Of a DNA stretch of 33,681 bases, positions 16,862 through 24,705 are shown in pieces. The first letter of the stretch is position 1. Every line of letters starts with the position of its first letter. Location: the NCBI GenBank assembly GCA_028720205.1, contig JAQYLE010000044.1:1-33681 (forward strand). Reading direction: 5' to 3'. This stretch comes from Clostridia bacterium. Lineage in GTDB: Bacteria > Bacillota > Clostridia > Christensenellales > Borkfalkiaceae. The notes below the pieces were generated by a model. It made no database searches, was not told where the DNA came from, and was given only the letters and a program-made list of their open reading frames with translations. Position numbers and translations under genes: made by a program.

Positions 16862-17082
16862 ATGCGATTTTTAAGAGAAAACCGAAGATTTTCCTTTCTG
16901 CTCGGCGGCGTAAACGCATGGGAGTTGCCGTTTAAACAAGAAATAGCAGAAAACGGTAACGAACTGGCGAGTTTAAAGCGTCGGGTAAAGACTTGTTGAG
17001 CCGAGGACTTTCCGTTACCGTCCTTGAAAAGCGTAAAGCAAAAATATATTTCTACAAGACGAACAAGGAGATTACGACATGA
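16862..17082 (+). pseudogene. Frameshifted N-terminal remnant, possibly GH36-like
   Basis: ATG 16862, preceded by AGAGGGAGAAAAA, encodes RFLRENRRFSFLLGGVNAWE and then ENGNELAS before a stop at 16997-16999. In another frame the sequence carries on with LLSRGLSVTVLEKRKAK up to 17082. FSF-x-x-GG and a following G-L-x-V-T strand resemble the N-terminal beta domain of alpha-galactosidase-type (GH36) proteins, but the match is weak and from memory. Only about 70 codons of a presumably much longer gene are left, and its tail overlaps the start of the next gene. Confidence 0.4.
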
Positions 17083-19060
17083 AAAAAAGATACACTTCCG
17101 CGTTCAGAGTAAGTACGAACAATCTCAAAGACCTCGAACAAAATCTCAGAAAGTATAAAAACAGTTTTGACGAAGTATTGTTTTTTACGCAATTTACTCA
17201 TTCCGTAAAAAGATTGGAGTATCATCGCGAATCAGCCGAAAAAATTCGTCCGTATTTACAGAAGATAAAGCAATTGGGGATAAAAACCGGAATTAACGTA
17301 ATGGCCACCATTGGTTTTTTTGCCGAAGCGTTAGACGATACTATGCAAAACGCAAAACCGTATATTTATTGGAACGGTTCGGCGATAAACGGAAGAATTT
17401 GTCCGTCCGATAAAGCAAATATCGAATTTATAAAAGAGCAATATAAAATTTACGCGCGGCTTTCTCCCGATATCATTTATATCGATGACGATATCAGTTC
17501 TCTTTCGTGTGCGTGCGACGGCTGTCTGGAAAGATTTCACAACTAAATCCAGATATATTTAAAGATAAATGCGTCAGTCGGGAAACGTGGAACGGTCTTT
17601 TGAATTCTGCGGATATCAACGTGAGACGGCATACGCGCGAAGCGTGGATAAAATACAATGCGCTCCGTATCGGTGAACTTTACGAAATTATCGAAAAAAC
17701 CGTTCATGAAGTCAATCCCGATATCGAGCTCGGCGCAATGACCCATATGTCGGGTAGCGACGGATTGAACACCGACGAATGGAACGAAAAGTTGTGTTCA
17801 AAAACGTTACGGGAGATACGTTGGCGACCGGGCGGTGGAGTGTATACCGACTATTCTCTGCCCGAGGTATACGATAAAGCAAATAGGATTTCCGCGCAGA
17901 TCCGTTATTTGCCAGAATCTGCCGTTATCCAATCGGAAATAGAGAATTTTCCCTATCAAAGTCTTAAAAAATCGCCGTCGTTTACGGCTTTCGAGGCGTT
18001 TATCTATCAAGCGGCAGGATGTAGCGGAACAGCGTTTAACGTGCTTGCCAAGGAGGAAGAAGCCGGGGAGGAGCACGAGCGCTTTTTTAAGATGGCGGAG
18101 GAGGCTCGCGAATACGGAACGCTTTTGACGGAGACTTTCGGGCAACAACCGCTTTGCGGCGCAGGGTTCTGGTGGGATAAAAATACCGCGAGTTTTTCGA
18201 CGGAGAAAAGTTGGAATTGTTGGAAACCTGTGCCGTCGGCTGTGGATATTCATCAAATTGGCATACCGTACGCCTGCGCATCGGAGCATATGTCGGTATT
18301 CTTCTTCGACGGGGATACCGCCTTTCGGATACCGGAAGCAGAACTTATGAAATGTCTTTCCAAAGGCGTATTGCTCAGTGCGGACGCGTTGGATATACTT
18401 AACAAGCGCGGATTCGGAGAATATACCGGTTTTATGCTGACGGGAACGTTTACCAAGGATACGTTCGAGGTCGAAACGGAGCATCGCCTGAATATGCCCG
18501 GCGAGCATAGGCGGAATATCAGACAGGCGTTTGATTGGAGCGTTAAAAAGACGTATACGATCGAAGCGACAAGCGAACGCGCCGAGTATCTGGCAAGGAA
18601 TTTCGATCTTTATCAGACCGAACGCGGAATGTGTTCGGGAATCTTTACAAACCGCCTCGGTGGGCGCGTATGCGTCGAAGGGATGACTCCGTTCGATTGG
18701 TGTTACAGTTTGCCGAGAAGCCGACACGTGAAAAACGTGATCAGATGGCTTTCTAAAAATACGATTCCCGCGTTTATCGATTCCTTTCATCGCGCCGCAG
18801 TGTGGGTAAGAGGAAACGCCGCTTTTATCGCGAATATGGCTATGGAAAACGCTGAAGACGTTCGTCTGTGCTTAAAAACGAAGGCGAGCGCGGTTTCTGC
18901 GGTGATCTCCTGCGGAAGTAAAATCATCCGGCGGGAAAAAATCGGGGCGAAGGAACTTTTCGACGGATATTCGGTATTTGAGATTGCCAACATACCGATT
19001 ATGGGAACGGCTTTGATTATGCAGGATAACGGTTGCTTTTGCGACGATAAGGATAAATAA
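17079..19060 (+). pseudogene. Frameshifted glycosidase-like protein, paralogue of the gene at 24706
   Basis: Two frames together make about 660 codons, the length of the intact 670-residue relative at 24706-26718. The first (17079-17546) ends just after IIYIDDDISSLSCACDGCLERF, the second picks up with LNPDIFKDKC and runs to 19060. Matching landmarks: Y-I-D-D-D versus Y-W-V-E-D-D, C-x-C-D-G-C versus GGCFCEKH, E-V-N-P-D-I-E-L versus E-A-N-P-S-T-E-I, and QSEIENF versus PELENGS. The shift lies near 17535-17550. An AAGGAG site precedes the ATG. It is probably a TIM-barrel glycosidase relative, now broken unless the shift is a sequencing error. Confidence 0.75.
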
Positions 19061-20156
19061 ATGCAGAGAAAAAAATTTAATATCGAAACAAAATTAGAAA
19101 GCAACCGTTATTATGTTTTCGATAAAAGATCAACCGATATATATTTATCGCAAACGGAGTTTGTAGCAGATAAAAAATATCTTAACATAACGGGCGGCGA
19201 TATCAATAAAACGGGGTTGCATACCGCGTTTTATCTGCACGGTCTGCGTAACGTAACTTTGGATTTTAAAGGAGCGAAAATTACTCTTCACGGTAAAATT
19301 CAACCGTTTATTCTTGACGGTTGCAAAAACGTAACGATTAAAAACGTAGTCGTTGAATACGAACGCGCGATGTATACGGAATTGAATATCGTCGAAAATA
19401 CGGGGAAGGAACTCCGTACAAGACCGAGGGGCAAGTTTCCGTGCCGCGTAGAAAACGGCAATTTTATTCCGTACGCCGAAGAATGGGAGTAATTTCTATA
19501 CAACCGAACGAGCGCATAAAAACATAATTTATGTGCGCCGTTCCGATAAAAGTCACGGCTTAAACGTCTATGCAAACGTATTCGGAATCGGGGATACGAT
19601 AGCCGTCTATCGCGGTAAAACGATGGAAGAAAAGGCTCGGTTTACGGTTGAAAACGTTAAAATTACGGGCGAATGGACGATCGAACTTACCGTTGATAAA
19701 CCAACCGACGGACTTGCCTGCGACGATCTGATCGAAAATTTGTCAACCAATCCCGAAGTCGTAATTAAAAATACCCGATTTGCAAAGTCAAACGGACATT
19801 TACGTTTGCAAACAAGAAACAGAAGCGTAGTAAAAAAATGCACGTTTACGCTTCCGTTTATGCTTACCGGCGATACGAATTACTGGTTCGAATCAAGTCC
19901 GGTCAACAACCTTACGATTAAAAACTGTAAATTTATCGGGAAACGAGCAAATATACGCATTATTCCCGACTTCACGCCTACGCAAGACGCGCCGTTTTAT
20001 CACCGCGGAATAACGATTGCAAACAACAGTTTCGAATGCGAAGCACCGTTATATGCAAATTGCGCCCAAGATATCGTTTTTTCAAATAACCGCGTCGTCG
20101 GAGGGAAAGAGCCGAAGTTTGAACTTCACGACTGCATTAACGTACTGATTCATTAG
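19061..20156 (+). pseudogene. Frameshifted parallel beta-helix protein (pectate-lyase-like/GH110-like)
   Basis: Frame one (19061-19492) shows repeated beta-helix rungs: NVTLDFKGAKITLHG, then CKNVTIKNVVVEYERAMY. It stops at TAA 19490-19492. The next frame is open across the stop (reading SNFYTTERAHKNIIYVRRS) and continues through HGLNVYANVFGIGDTIAVY to 20156 with further rungs: NLTIKNCKFIG, then GITIANNSFECEAPLYANC and DIVFSNNRVVGG. The parts fit one right-handed beta-helix of about 365 codons, interrupted by one shift near 19485. The family includes polysaccharide lyases and alpha-1,3-galactosidases (GH110). It is adjacent to the frameshifted glycosidase with no gap. There is no signal peptide. 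Confidence 0.65.
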
Positions 20157-20258
20157 TCTGTTAAAAAATTTTGCTCGTCATGATTTTAGCATAATAATCG
20201 TTTGAATCACCTATTGAGATTTGAACCATGGAAGTGAGACGTTTCAATAGTTTTTTAT

Positions 20259-20295
20259 AGTCAGGTACCGCCGGCTGAGCCGGCGGTACCTGACT
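20259..20295. terminator. Strong bidirectional terminator
   Basis: AGTCAGGTACCGCCGGC and its perfect reverse complement form a 17-bp stem with a TGA loop, flanked by TTTTTTAT on the left and TTTTGTC on the right. It separates the convergent beta-helix and RpiR genes. Confidence 0.9.
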
Positions 20296-20335
20296 TTTGT
20301 CTCCGTCTGTTACGGAGTGAAATAACAATATTCCG

Positions 20336-21169
20336 TCAGATTTTTTTGTTTTGCAGGGCGGCTTCGGTGGCGGCGATTTTATTTTCCGCCAACGGCAGGT
20401 GGCAGACGAGATAAGAATAAACCGCGTCGATAATGGCAAGTTGCGCGATACGGGAACTAAGCCCTAAAATGCGGTAGTTGGTTTCATCGGAAACGGTGCG
20501 CAATACAACGTCGGCCGCTTTGTGTAAAGGAGATTTTTCCGCGCCCGTCAAAGCGGTGCAAAACGCGCCTTGTTCCCGCGCGATTTTCATCGCTTCAACA
20601 ACGTCTTTCGATCGCCCGGAATGAGAAATTCCCAGAAAAACGCTGTTATTTGTGGTATGCGCCGCCGCGATCGCCTGCATATGATTATCGGTATACGCGC
20701 ACGCGTTCAGCCCGAGGCGCAGCATTTTATGCGCCGCGTCGGTGGCGACGGACGCGGAATTTCCCAGCCCGCAGATTAAAATTTTATCGGCGGATAAAAT
20801 CTTTTCGCAACACGTTTGCAGACTTTTCGCTTCGAGGGCGCGTTTCGTCTTTTCCAAAGAGCAGAAAATATCTTCGCACACCTTGGAAAAAATATCGTAG
20901 GCGCTGTCGTTTTCGGTGATGTTTTCGCTTACGGGGCGCATATCCGCTTCCTGCGCGAGAGAAAGTTTCAGTTGCTGATAGCCCGAAAAGCCCATTTTTT
21001 TTGAAAAACGCACGATTGCCGCTTCGCTGGTATCGCACCGCTTTGCAAATTCCGTGATGAACATGGAAAGCACGGCGCGGGGATTATTCATTAAAAAATC
21101 GGCGATTTTTTTATCGGTATGGCCCAGCGTATTATATTTTGCCTTGATATTCAGTATCGTTTTCGCCAT
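20336..21169 (-). CDS. MurR/RpiR family transcriptional regulator
   Basis: This 277-residue protein has an N-terminal HTH_6 domain (about 1-75; FAKRCDTSEAAIVRFSKKMGFSGYQQLKLSL) and a C-terminal SIS sugar-phosphate-binding domain (about 110-245; ILICGLGNSASVATDAAHK and SHSGRSKDVVEA). RpiR proteins sense phosphosugars and usually repress catabolic operons. It is divergent from the ten-gene operon starting at 21370, and TGAAA/TTTCA palindromes overlap both promoters, so I infer it controls that operon and itself. The ligand is presumably a phosphorylated intermediate made by one of the two kinases of the operon. Confidence 0.94.
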   Translation of the reverse strand: MAKTILNIKAKYNTLGHTDKKIADFLMNNPRAVLSMFITEFAKRCDTSEAAIVRFSKKMGFSGYQQLKLSLAQEADMRPVSENITENDSAYDIFSKVCEDIFCSLEKTKRALEAKSLQTCCEKILSADKILICGLGNSASVATDAAHKMLRLGLNACAYTDNHMQAIAAAHTTNNSVFLGISHSGRSKDVVEAMKIAREQGAFCTALTGAEKSPLHKAADVVLRTVSDETNYRILGLSSRIAQLAIIDAVYSYLVCHLPLAENKIAATEAALQNKKI

Positions 21170-21188
21170 TTTTTCCTCGTAAAAATTA

Positions 21189-21230
21189 TTTTCATAATAT
21201 AATTATATCAAATGAAAACGGCGTTGTCAA
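21189..21230 (-). promoter_or_regulatory. rpiR promoter with TTTTCAT/ATGAAAA palindrome
   Basis: On the minus strand TTGACA (21225-21230) and TATAAT (21202-21207) are spaced 17 bp. TTTTCAT (21189-21195) and ATGAAAA (21212-21218) form an inverted repeat that brackets the -10, fitting self-repression. Confidence 0.65.
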
Positions 21231-21280
21231 ACAATACCGGAAAAAACTGAAAAAAACTATAAAAAAACGGCGCGAAACAG

Positions 21281-21309
21281 TTGAAATTTATTTTCAGATA
21301 TGATAGAAT
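21281..21309 (+). promoter_or_regulatory. Promoter and operator of the ten-gene operon
   Basis: TTGAAA at 21281-21286 and TAGAAT at 21304-21309 are spaced 17 bp. TGAAA-N5-TTTCA (21282-21296) overlaps the -35 and shares half-sites with the palindrome in the rpiR promoter, so it is a likely RpiR site. Confidence 0.6.
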
Positions 21310-21369
21310 ATAAACAACGAAAACGCACATAAAAATAAAAACTGTTTTCAAAAATCGCAAGAGGTGCAT

Positions 21370-22794
21370 ATGAACGATTTTTTGTTTACGCAGATTTTAA
21401 CGGAACTTGAAGACGCGGTGGGCAGGGAAAACTGTTCGGTGAAAGAGATCGACAAAGTTACGCACAGCGTGGATTATTTCTGGCTTTCCAGAATGTGGGC
21501 GGACAGGGGCAGAAAAATGCCGCAGGCGGATTTTATCGTTTCGCCCAAAGACGCGCGGGAAACTTCGAAAGTGGTGAAAATCGCCAACTATTATAAAATT
21601 CCCGTTACGGTATGGGGCGGGGGCGGCGGAACGCAAGGCGGCGCGATTCCGCTTTGCGGCGGTATCCTGCTGGATACCAAGCGCATGAACGAGATATACG
21701 AAGTAAACACGCAGAGCTTGTACATAGAATGCGGCGCGGGCGCGATATACAAGCATATCGAATGGGCGGCGAACGAAAAGGGGTACGCCACCATGCACTA
21801 TCCTTCTTCGCTTACCTGTTCTACGGTGGGCGGCTTTTTAGCGCACCGCGGCATAGGCGTGGTTTCCACCAAATACGGCAAGATCGACGATATGGTGCTG
21901 CAAATGGAAGTGGTGCTTCCCAACGGCGATATTATCAATACTTCTCCTGCTCCCAAGCACGCGGCGGGGCCCGACCTCAATCAGATTTTCATCGGAAGCG
22001 AAGGGACTCTCGGCATTATCACCAAAGCGCAGATCCGCATTTACGAACAGCCGGAAGCGCGGCGTTTCCGCGGATTTTTATTCAAAGATATGTCCTCGGC
22101 GTTTCAGGCGAGCAGAGAAATATTGCAGAAATTCAAACCTTCGGTAATGCGGCTGTACGACGAGGCGGAAACTTCCACCCTGATTAAAAAAATCGTGGGC
22201 GTGGAAAAGCCGGGCGCGTTTATGAACGTGGCGTACGAGGGCGTGAAAGAATTGGTGGACGTGGAAGAAAAAATCCTTTTAAATACGTTTAACAAATACG
22301 GCGCGGAGGATTTAGGCAGCGAATACGGCGAAAAGTGGTGGAAAGAGAAGATTACTTTCTTCTATCCCGGAAACATGATGGATTTGCCGCAGATGTTCGG
22401 AACGATGGATACCATCGCGCCGTACGACAAAATAGAAAAAATATATTGGGCGATGAAAAAAGCGGTGGAAACGAACTTTCCGCAGGCGCGGTTTATCGCG
22501 CACTTCTCGCATTGGTACGAATGGGGCTGTATGATTTACGATCGCTTTATTATCGACGGCAAAGACGTGCCGAAAGATCCCGCAGAGGCGATGCGCCTGC
22601 ACAACGCTATCTGGACGCTGGGCGTGCGTACGGCGATTGCCAACGGCGGCGTGGTGAACGATCATCACGGCGTGGGCATGAAACTCGGCAGGCTGATGAA
22701 AGAGCAGTACGGCCCCGCCATGCAGGTGTTCGAAGGCTTAAAAAAATCGCTCGACCCCAACGGCATTTTAAACCCGTTCAAACTCGGACTGTGA
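21370..22794 (+). CDS. FAD-linked oxidase, GlcD/AGPS-type 2-hydroxyacid dehydrogenase-like
   Basis: This 474-residue flavoprotein has a PCMH-type FAD domain (about 1-220) and a C-terminal FAD-oxidase domain. Visible are VTVWGGGGGTQGGAIP (pyrophosphate loop), YPSSLTCSTVGGFLAHRG with KYGKIDDMV, GSEGTLGIIT, and the end motif NDHHGVGM plus LDPNGILNPFKLGL. The FAD loop resembles alkyl-DHAP synthase as much as glycolate/lactate oxidase, so the substrate is open. It is the first gene of a ten-gene operon and is followed by a Fe-S protein and, six genes later, a fused ETF. This suggests it oxidises a hydroxy acid or sugar acid and passes electrons to ETF. ATG 21370 follows GAGGTG; GTG 21364 is possible. 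Confidence 0.88.
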   Translation: MNDFLFTQILTELEDAVGRENCSVKEIDKVTHSVDYFWLSRMWADRGRKMPQADFIVSPKDARETSKVVKIANYYKIPVTVWGGGGGTQGGAIPLCGGILLDTKRMNEIYEVNTQSLYIECGAGAIYKHIEWAANEKGYATMHYPSSLTCSTVGGFLAHRGIGVVSTKYGKIDDMVLQMEVVLPNGDIINTSPAPKHAAGPDLNQIFIGSEGTLGIITKAQIRIYEQPEARRFRGFLFKDMSSAFQASREILQKFKPSVMRLYDEAETSTLIKKIVGVEKPGAFMNVAYEGVKELVDVEEKILLNTFNKYGAEDLGSEYGEKWWKEKITFFYPGNMMDLPQMFGTMDTIAPYDKIEKIYWAMKKAVETNFPQARFIAHFSHWYEWGCMIYDRFIIDGKDVPKDPAEAMRLHNAIWTLGVRTAIANGGVVNDHHGVGMKLGRLMKEQYGPAMQVFEGLKKSLDPNGILNPFKLGL

Positions 22795-22813
22795 TTATAG
22801 GAGAAACAACGAT

Positions 22814-23890
22814 ATGAATATCACGGAAAAAGCCAAAAATATCATAGATAATTGCAGATTTTGCTGGATGTGCCGCCACGTTTGCCCGATAGGCAACGCC
22901 ACGGGGCAGGAGCGGAACACGGCGCGTGCGCGCGCTTTGTCCGCGTCGCTTGTGGTGCGCGGCGCTTCCGCTTTGAAAGAGATTGCGGATAACGTATACG
23001 AATGTACGCTTTGCGGCGCGTGCACGAATAACTGCGTTACGGGGTGGGATCCGAAAGTTTTTATTCAGGAACTGAAAACGGAAATCGTATTAAACGGCGA
23101 AACGCCCGCGTATATTACGGCGTTGCTTGAAAAATATCAGAAGACGGGCAACGTTTACGGGCAAGAAGCCTGCAAATGCCTTGACGAATTGTATAATACC
23201 GATAGCGAAACGCTGTTGTTCGTAGGTCAGAACGCGCTGTATAAATCACCCGAAAGCGTGAAAAACGCCGTTGCGCTTTTGAATAAGGCGGGCGTGAAAG
23301 TCAGCCTTACGAAAGAACAGGATTCGGGCGCGGCGCTCTGGTTTTTGACGGGAAGAACGCAGGAAACGCAGGACGCGGCGAAAAAATGCGCCGCGGCGAT
23401 GAACAAATACAAAACGGTAATCGTGTACGATCCCGCGGATTTAAGTCTGATACGCCACGAATACAAGGAATGGGGCATAGAAATCACGGCGGAAACCGTC
23501 GGTTTTAACGAATACTTGCTTTCTTTAACGGAAAGTGGTAAAATAAACGTGAAGAAGTCTGAAAACGAATATACGTTGCAGGATAATTACGCGTACGCGC
23601 GGGAACTCGACGATTGCGAAACGGGCAGAAAACTCATTGAAAAAGCGGGCGTAAACAAAGAGATGCTTTTAATCGGCAAAGAGGCGAACGCGGCGGGGCA
23701 GGCGATTATGGCGGAATATATGCCCGACGTAATGACGCAGGTGGCGAAAGACAGGTGGAAGAACGCCGAAAATATGGGTTGCCGAACGCTGGTTACGGAA
23801 AGTCCCGCGGAATACGTTGCGTTGAAAGCGACGGCGCCGCAGGGGTATCGCGTAATTTCCGTTGAGGAAATGCTGCTGGAAAATCTTTGA
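22814..23890 (+). CDS. GlcF-like (Fe-S)-binding protein, two [4Fe-4S] clusters
   Basis: This 358-residue protein starts with a ferredoxin domain holding two cysteine sets: C14-x2-C17-x2-C20-x3-C24-P and C64-x2-C67-x2-C70-x3-C74. The rest resembles the GlcF/HdrD layout in length, but neither of the usual CCG motifs is visible, so the C-terminal domain is degenerate or specialised. It should carry electrons between the FAD oxidase encoded 19 bases upstream and an acceptor, here probably the ETF of the same operon. AGGAGAAAC provides the ribosome site. No membrane segment is present, so the complex is likely soluble. Confidence 0.85.
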   Translation: MNITEKAKNIIDNCRFCWMCRHVCPIGNATGQERNTARARALSASLVVRGASALKEIADNVYECTLCGACTNNCVTGWDPKVFIQELKTEIVLNGETPAYITALLEKYQKTGNVYGQEACKCLDELYNTDSETLLFVGQNALYKSPESVKNAVALLNKAGVKVSLTKEQDSGAALWFLTGRTQETQDAAKKCAAAMNKYKTVIVYDPADLSLIRHEYKEWGIEITAETVGFNEYLLSLTESGKINVKKSENEYTLQDNYAYARELDDCETGRKLIEKAGVNKEMLLIGKEANAAGQAIMAEYMPDVMTQVAKDRWKNAENMGCRTLVTESPAEYVALKATAPQGYRVISVEEMLLENL

Positions 23891-23900
23891 GGTGATACTT

Positions 23901-24689
23901 ATGAACTTAAAAAAATCTTATCAGGAACAATACGGGTATACGCGGGTGGTGACGGACAGAAACAGCCCTTTGACCTTTGAAGAGTTAGACTTTTTAATGC
24001 TCGCGGACGGACAGAGTTTTACCGTGCACGAAACGGGCAAGGAATTCGTGCTGATGATTTTGTACGGAACCTGCTCGGTGAAAGGCGAAAATTTTGCGTT
24101 CGACAGCGTAGGAAAGAGAAAGAGCGTGTTTGACGGCGCGGCGGACGCGGTATATATCGGCAAGGATACCGATTTCACCGTGACGGGCCAGGGCGGCGAC
24201 GTAAAAATCGCCGTTTGCAAAGCGCCTGCGGAAAAATTCTACCCGGCAAAGCATATCGCGGGCGACGGTTTGCCGATGAAAACGTTCGGCAAAGGCGCGT
24301 ACGTGCGAGACGTTGCGATAAACTATACAGAACAGGACGAGGCAAATCTTCTTTATATCGGCGAATTCTGGGTGGAAAACGGCAACTGGGCAAGTTATCC
24401 TCCGCATAAGCACGACGTAGAGAACGGCAAAGAAGCGTTTCTGGACGAAATCTACTACTTCGAGTTCGATAAGCCCCAAGGGTTCGGCTTTCAGTCGGTA
24501 TACACCAAGGACGGAGAAATCGACGAAACCTACCGCATAAAAACGGGGGATCTTGTGGAAGTGCCCAAGGGGTATCATCCCTTTACCGTTGCGCCCGGTT
24601 ATAAAAACTATTGTCTGTGGATTATGGCGGGTCCCCGCCGCGGGTTGTTGAGTTCGCCCGATGAAGATCATAAATGGGTAAATAACTAA
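23901..24689 (+). CDS. iolB: 5-deoxy-glucuronate isomerase
   Basis: This 262-residue protein matches IolB over its full length. It has the double-cupin metal site SYPPHKHD, then DEIYYFEFDKPQGFGFQ and GYHPFTVAPGY, and the MAGPRR end motif. IolB converts 5-deoxy-D-glucuronate to 2-deoxy-5-keto-D-gluconate in myo-inositol breakdown. ATG 23901 is chosen because GAGGTGAT lies just upstream; the frame could extend into the previous gene but without support. No other upper-pathway inositol gene (iolG, iolE, iolD) is in the window, although an IolC-like kinase and IolJ-like aldolase close the operon. It may act here on a related deoxy-uronic acid. Confidence 0.93.
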   Translation: MNLKKSYQEQYGYTRVVTDRNSPLTFEELDFLMLADGQSFTVHETGKEFVLMILYGTCSVKGENFAFDSVGKRKSVFDGAADAVYIGKDTDFTVTGQGGDVKIAVCKAPAEKFYPAKHIAGDGLPMKTFGKGAYVRDVAINYTEQDEANLLYIGEFWVENGNWASYPPHKHDVENGKEAFLDEIYYFEFDKPQGFGFQSVYTKDGEIDETYRIKTGDLVEVPKGYHPFTVAPGYKNYCLWIMAGPRRGLLSSPDEDHKWVNN

Positions 24690-24705
24690 AAGAGGAGCGC
24701 TTTTG

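Noticed and set aside
17807..18790. Minus-strand frame of 327 aa
   Set aside because: It is a shadow of the glycosidase-like pseudogene on the plus strand; no family features and no start signal.
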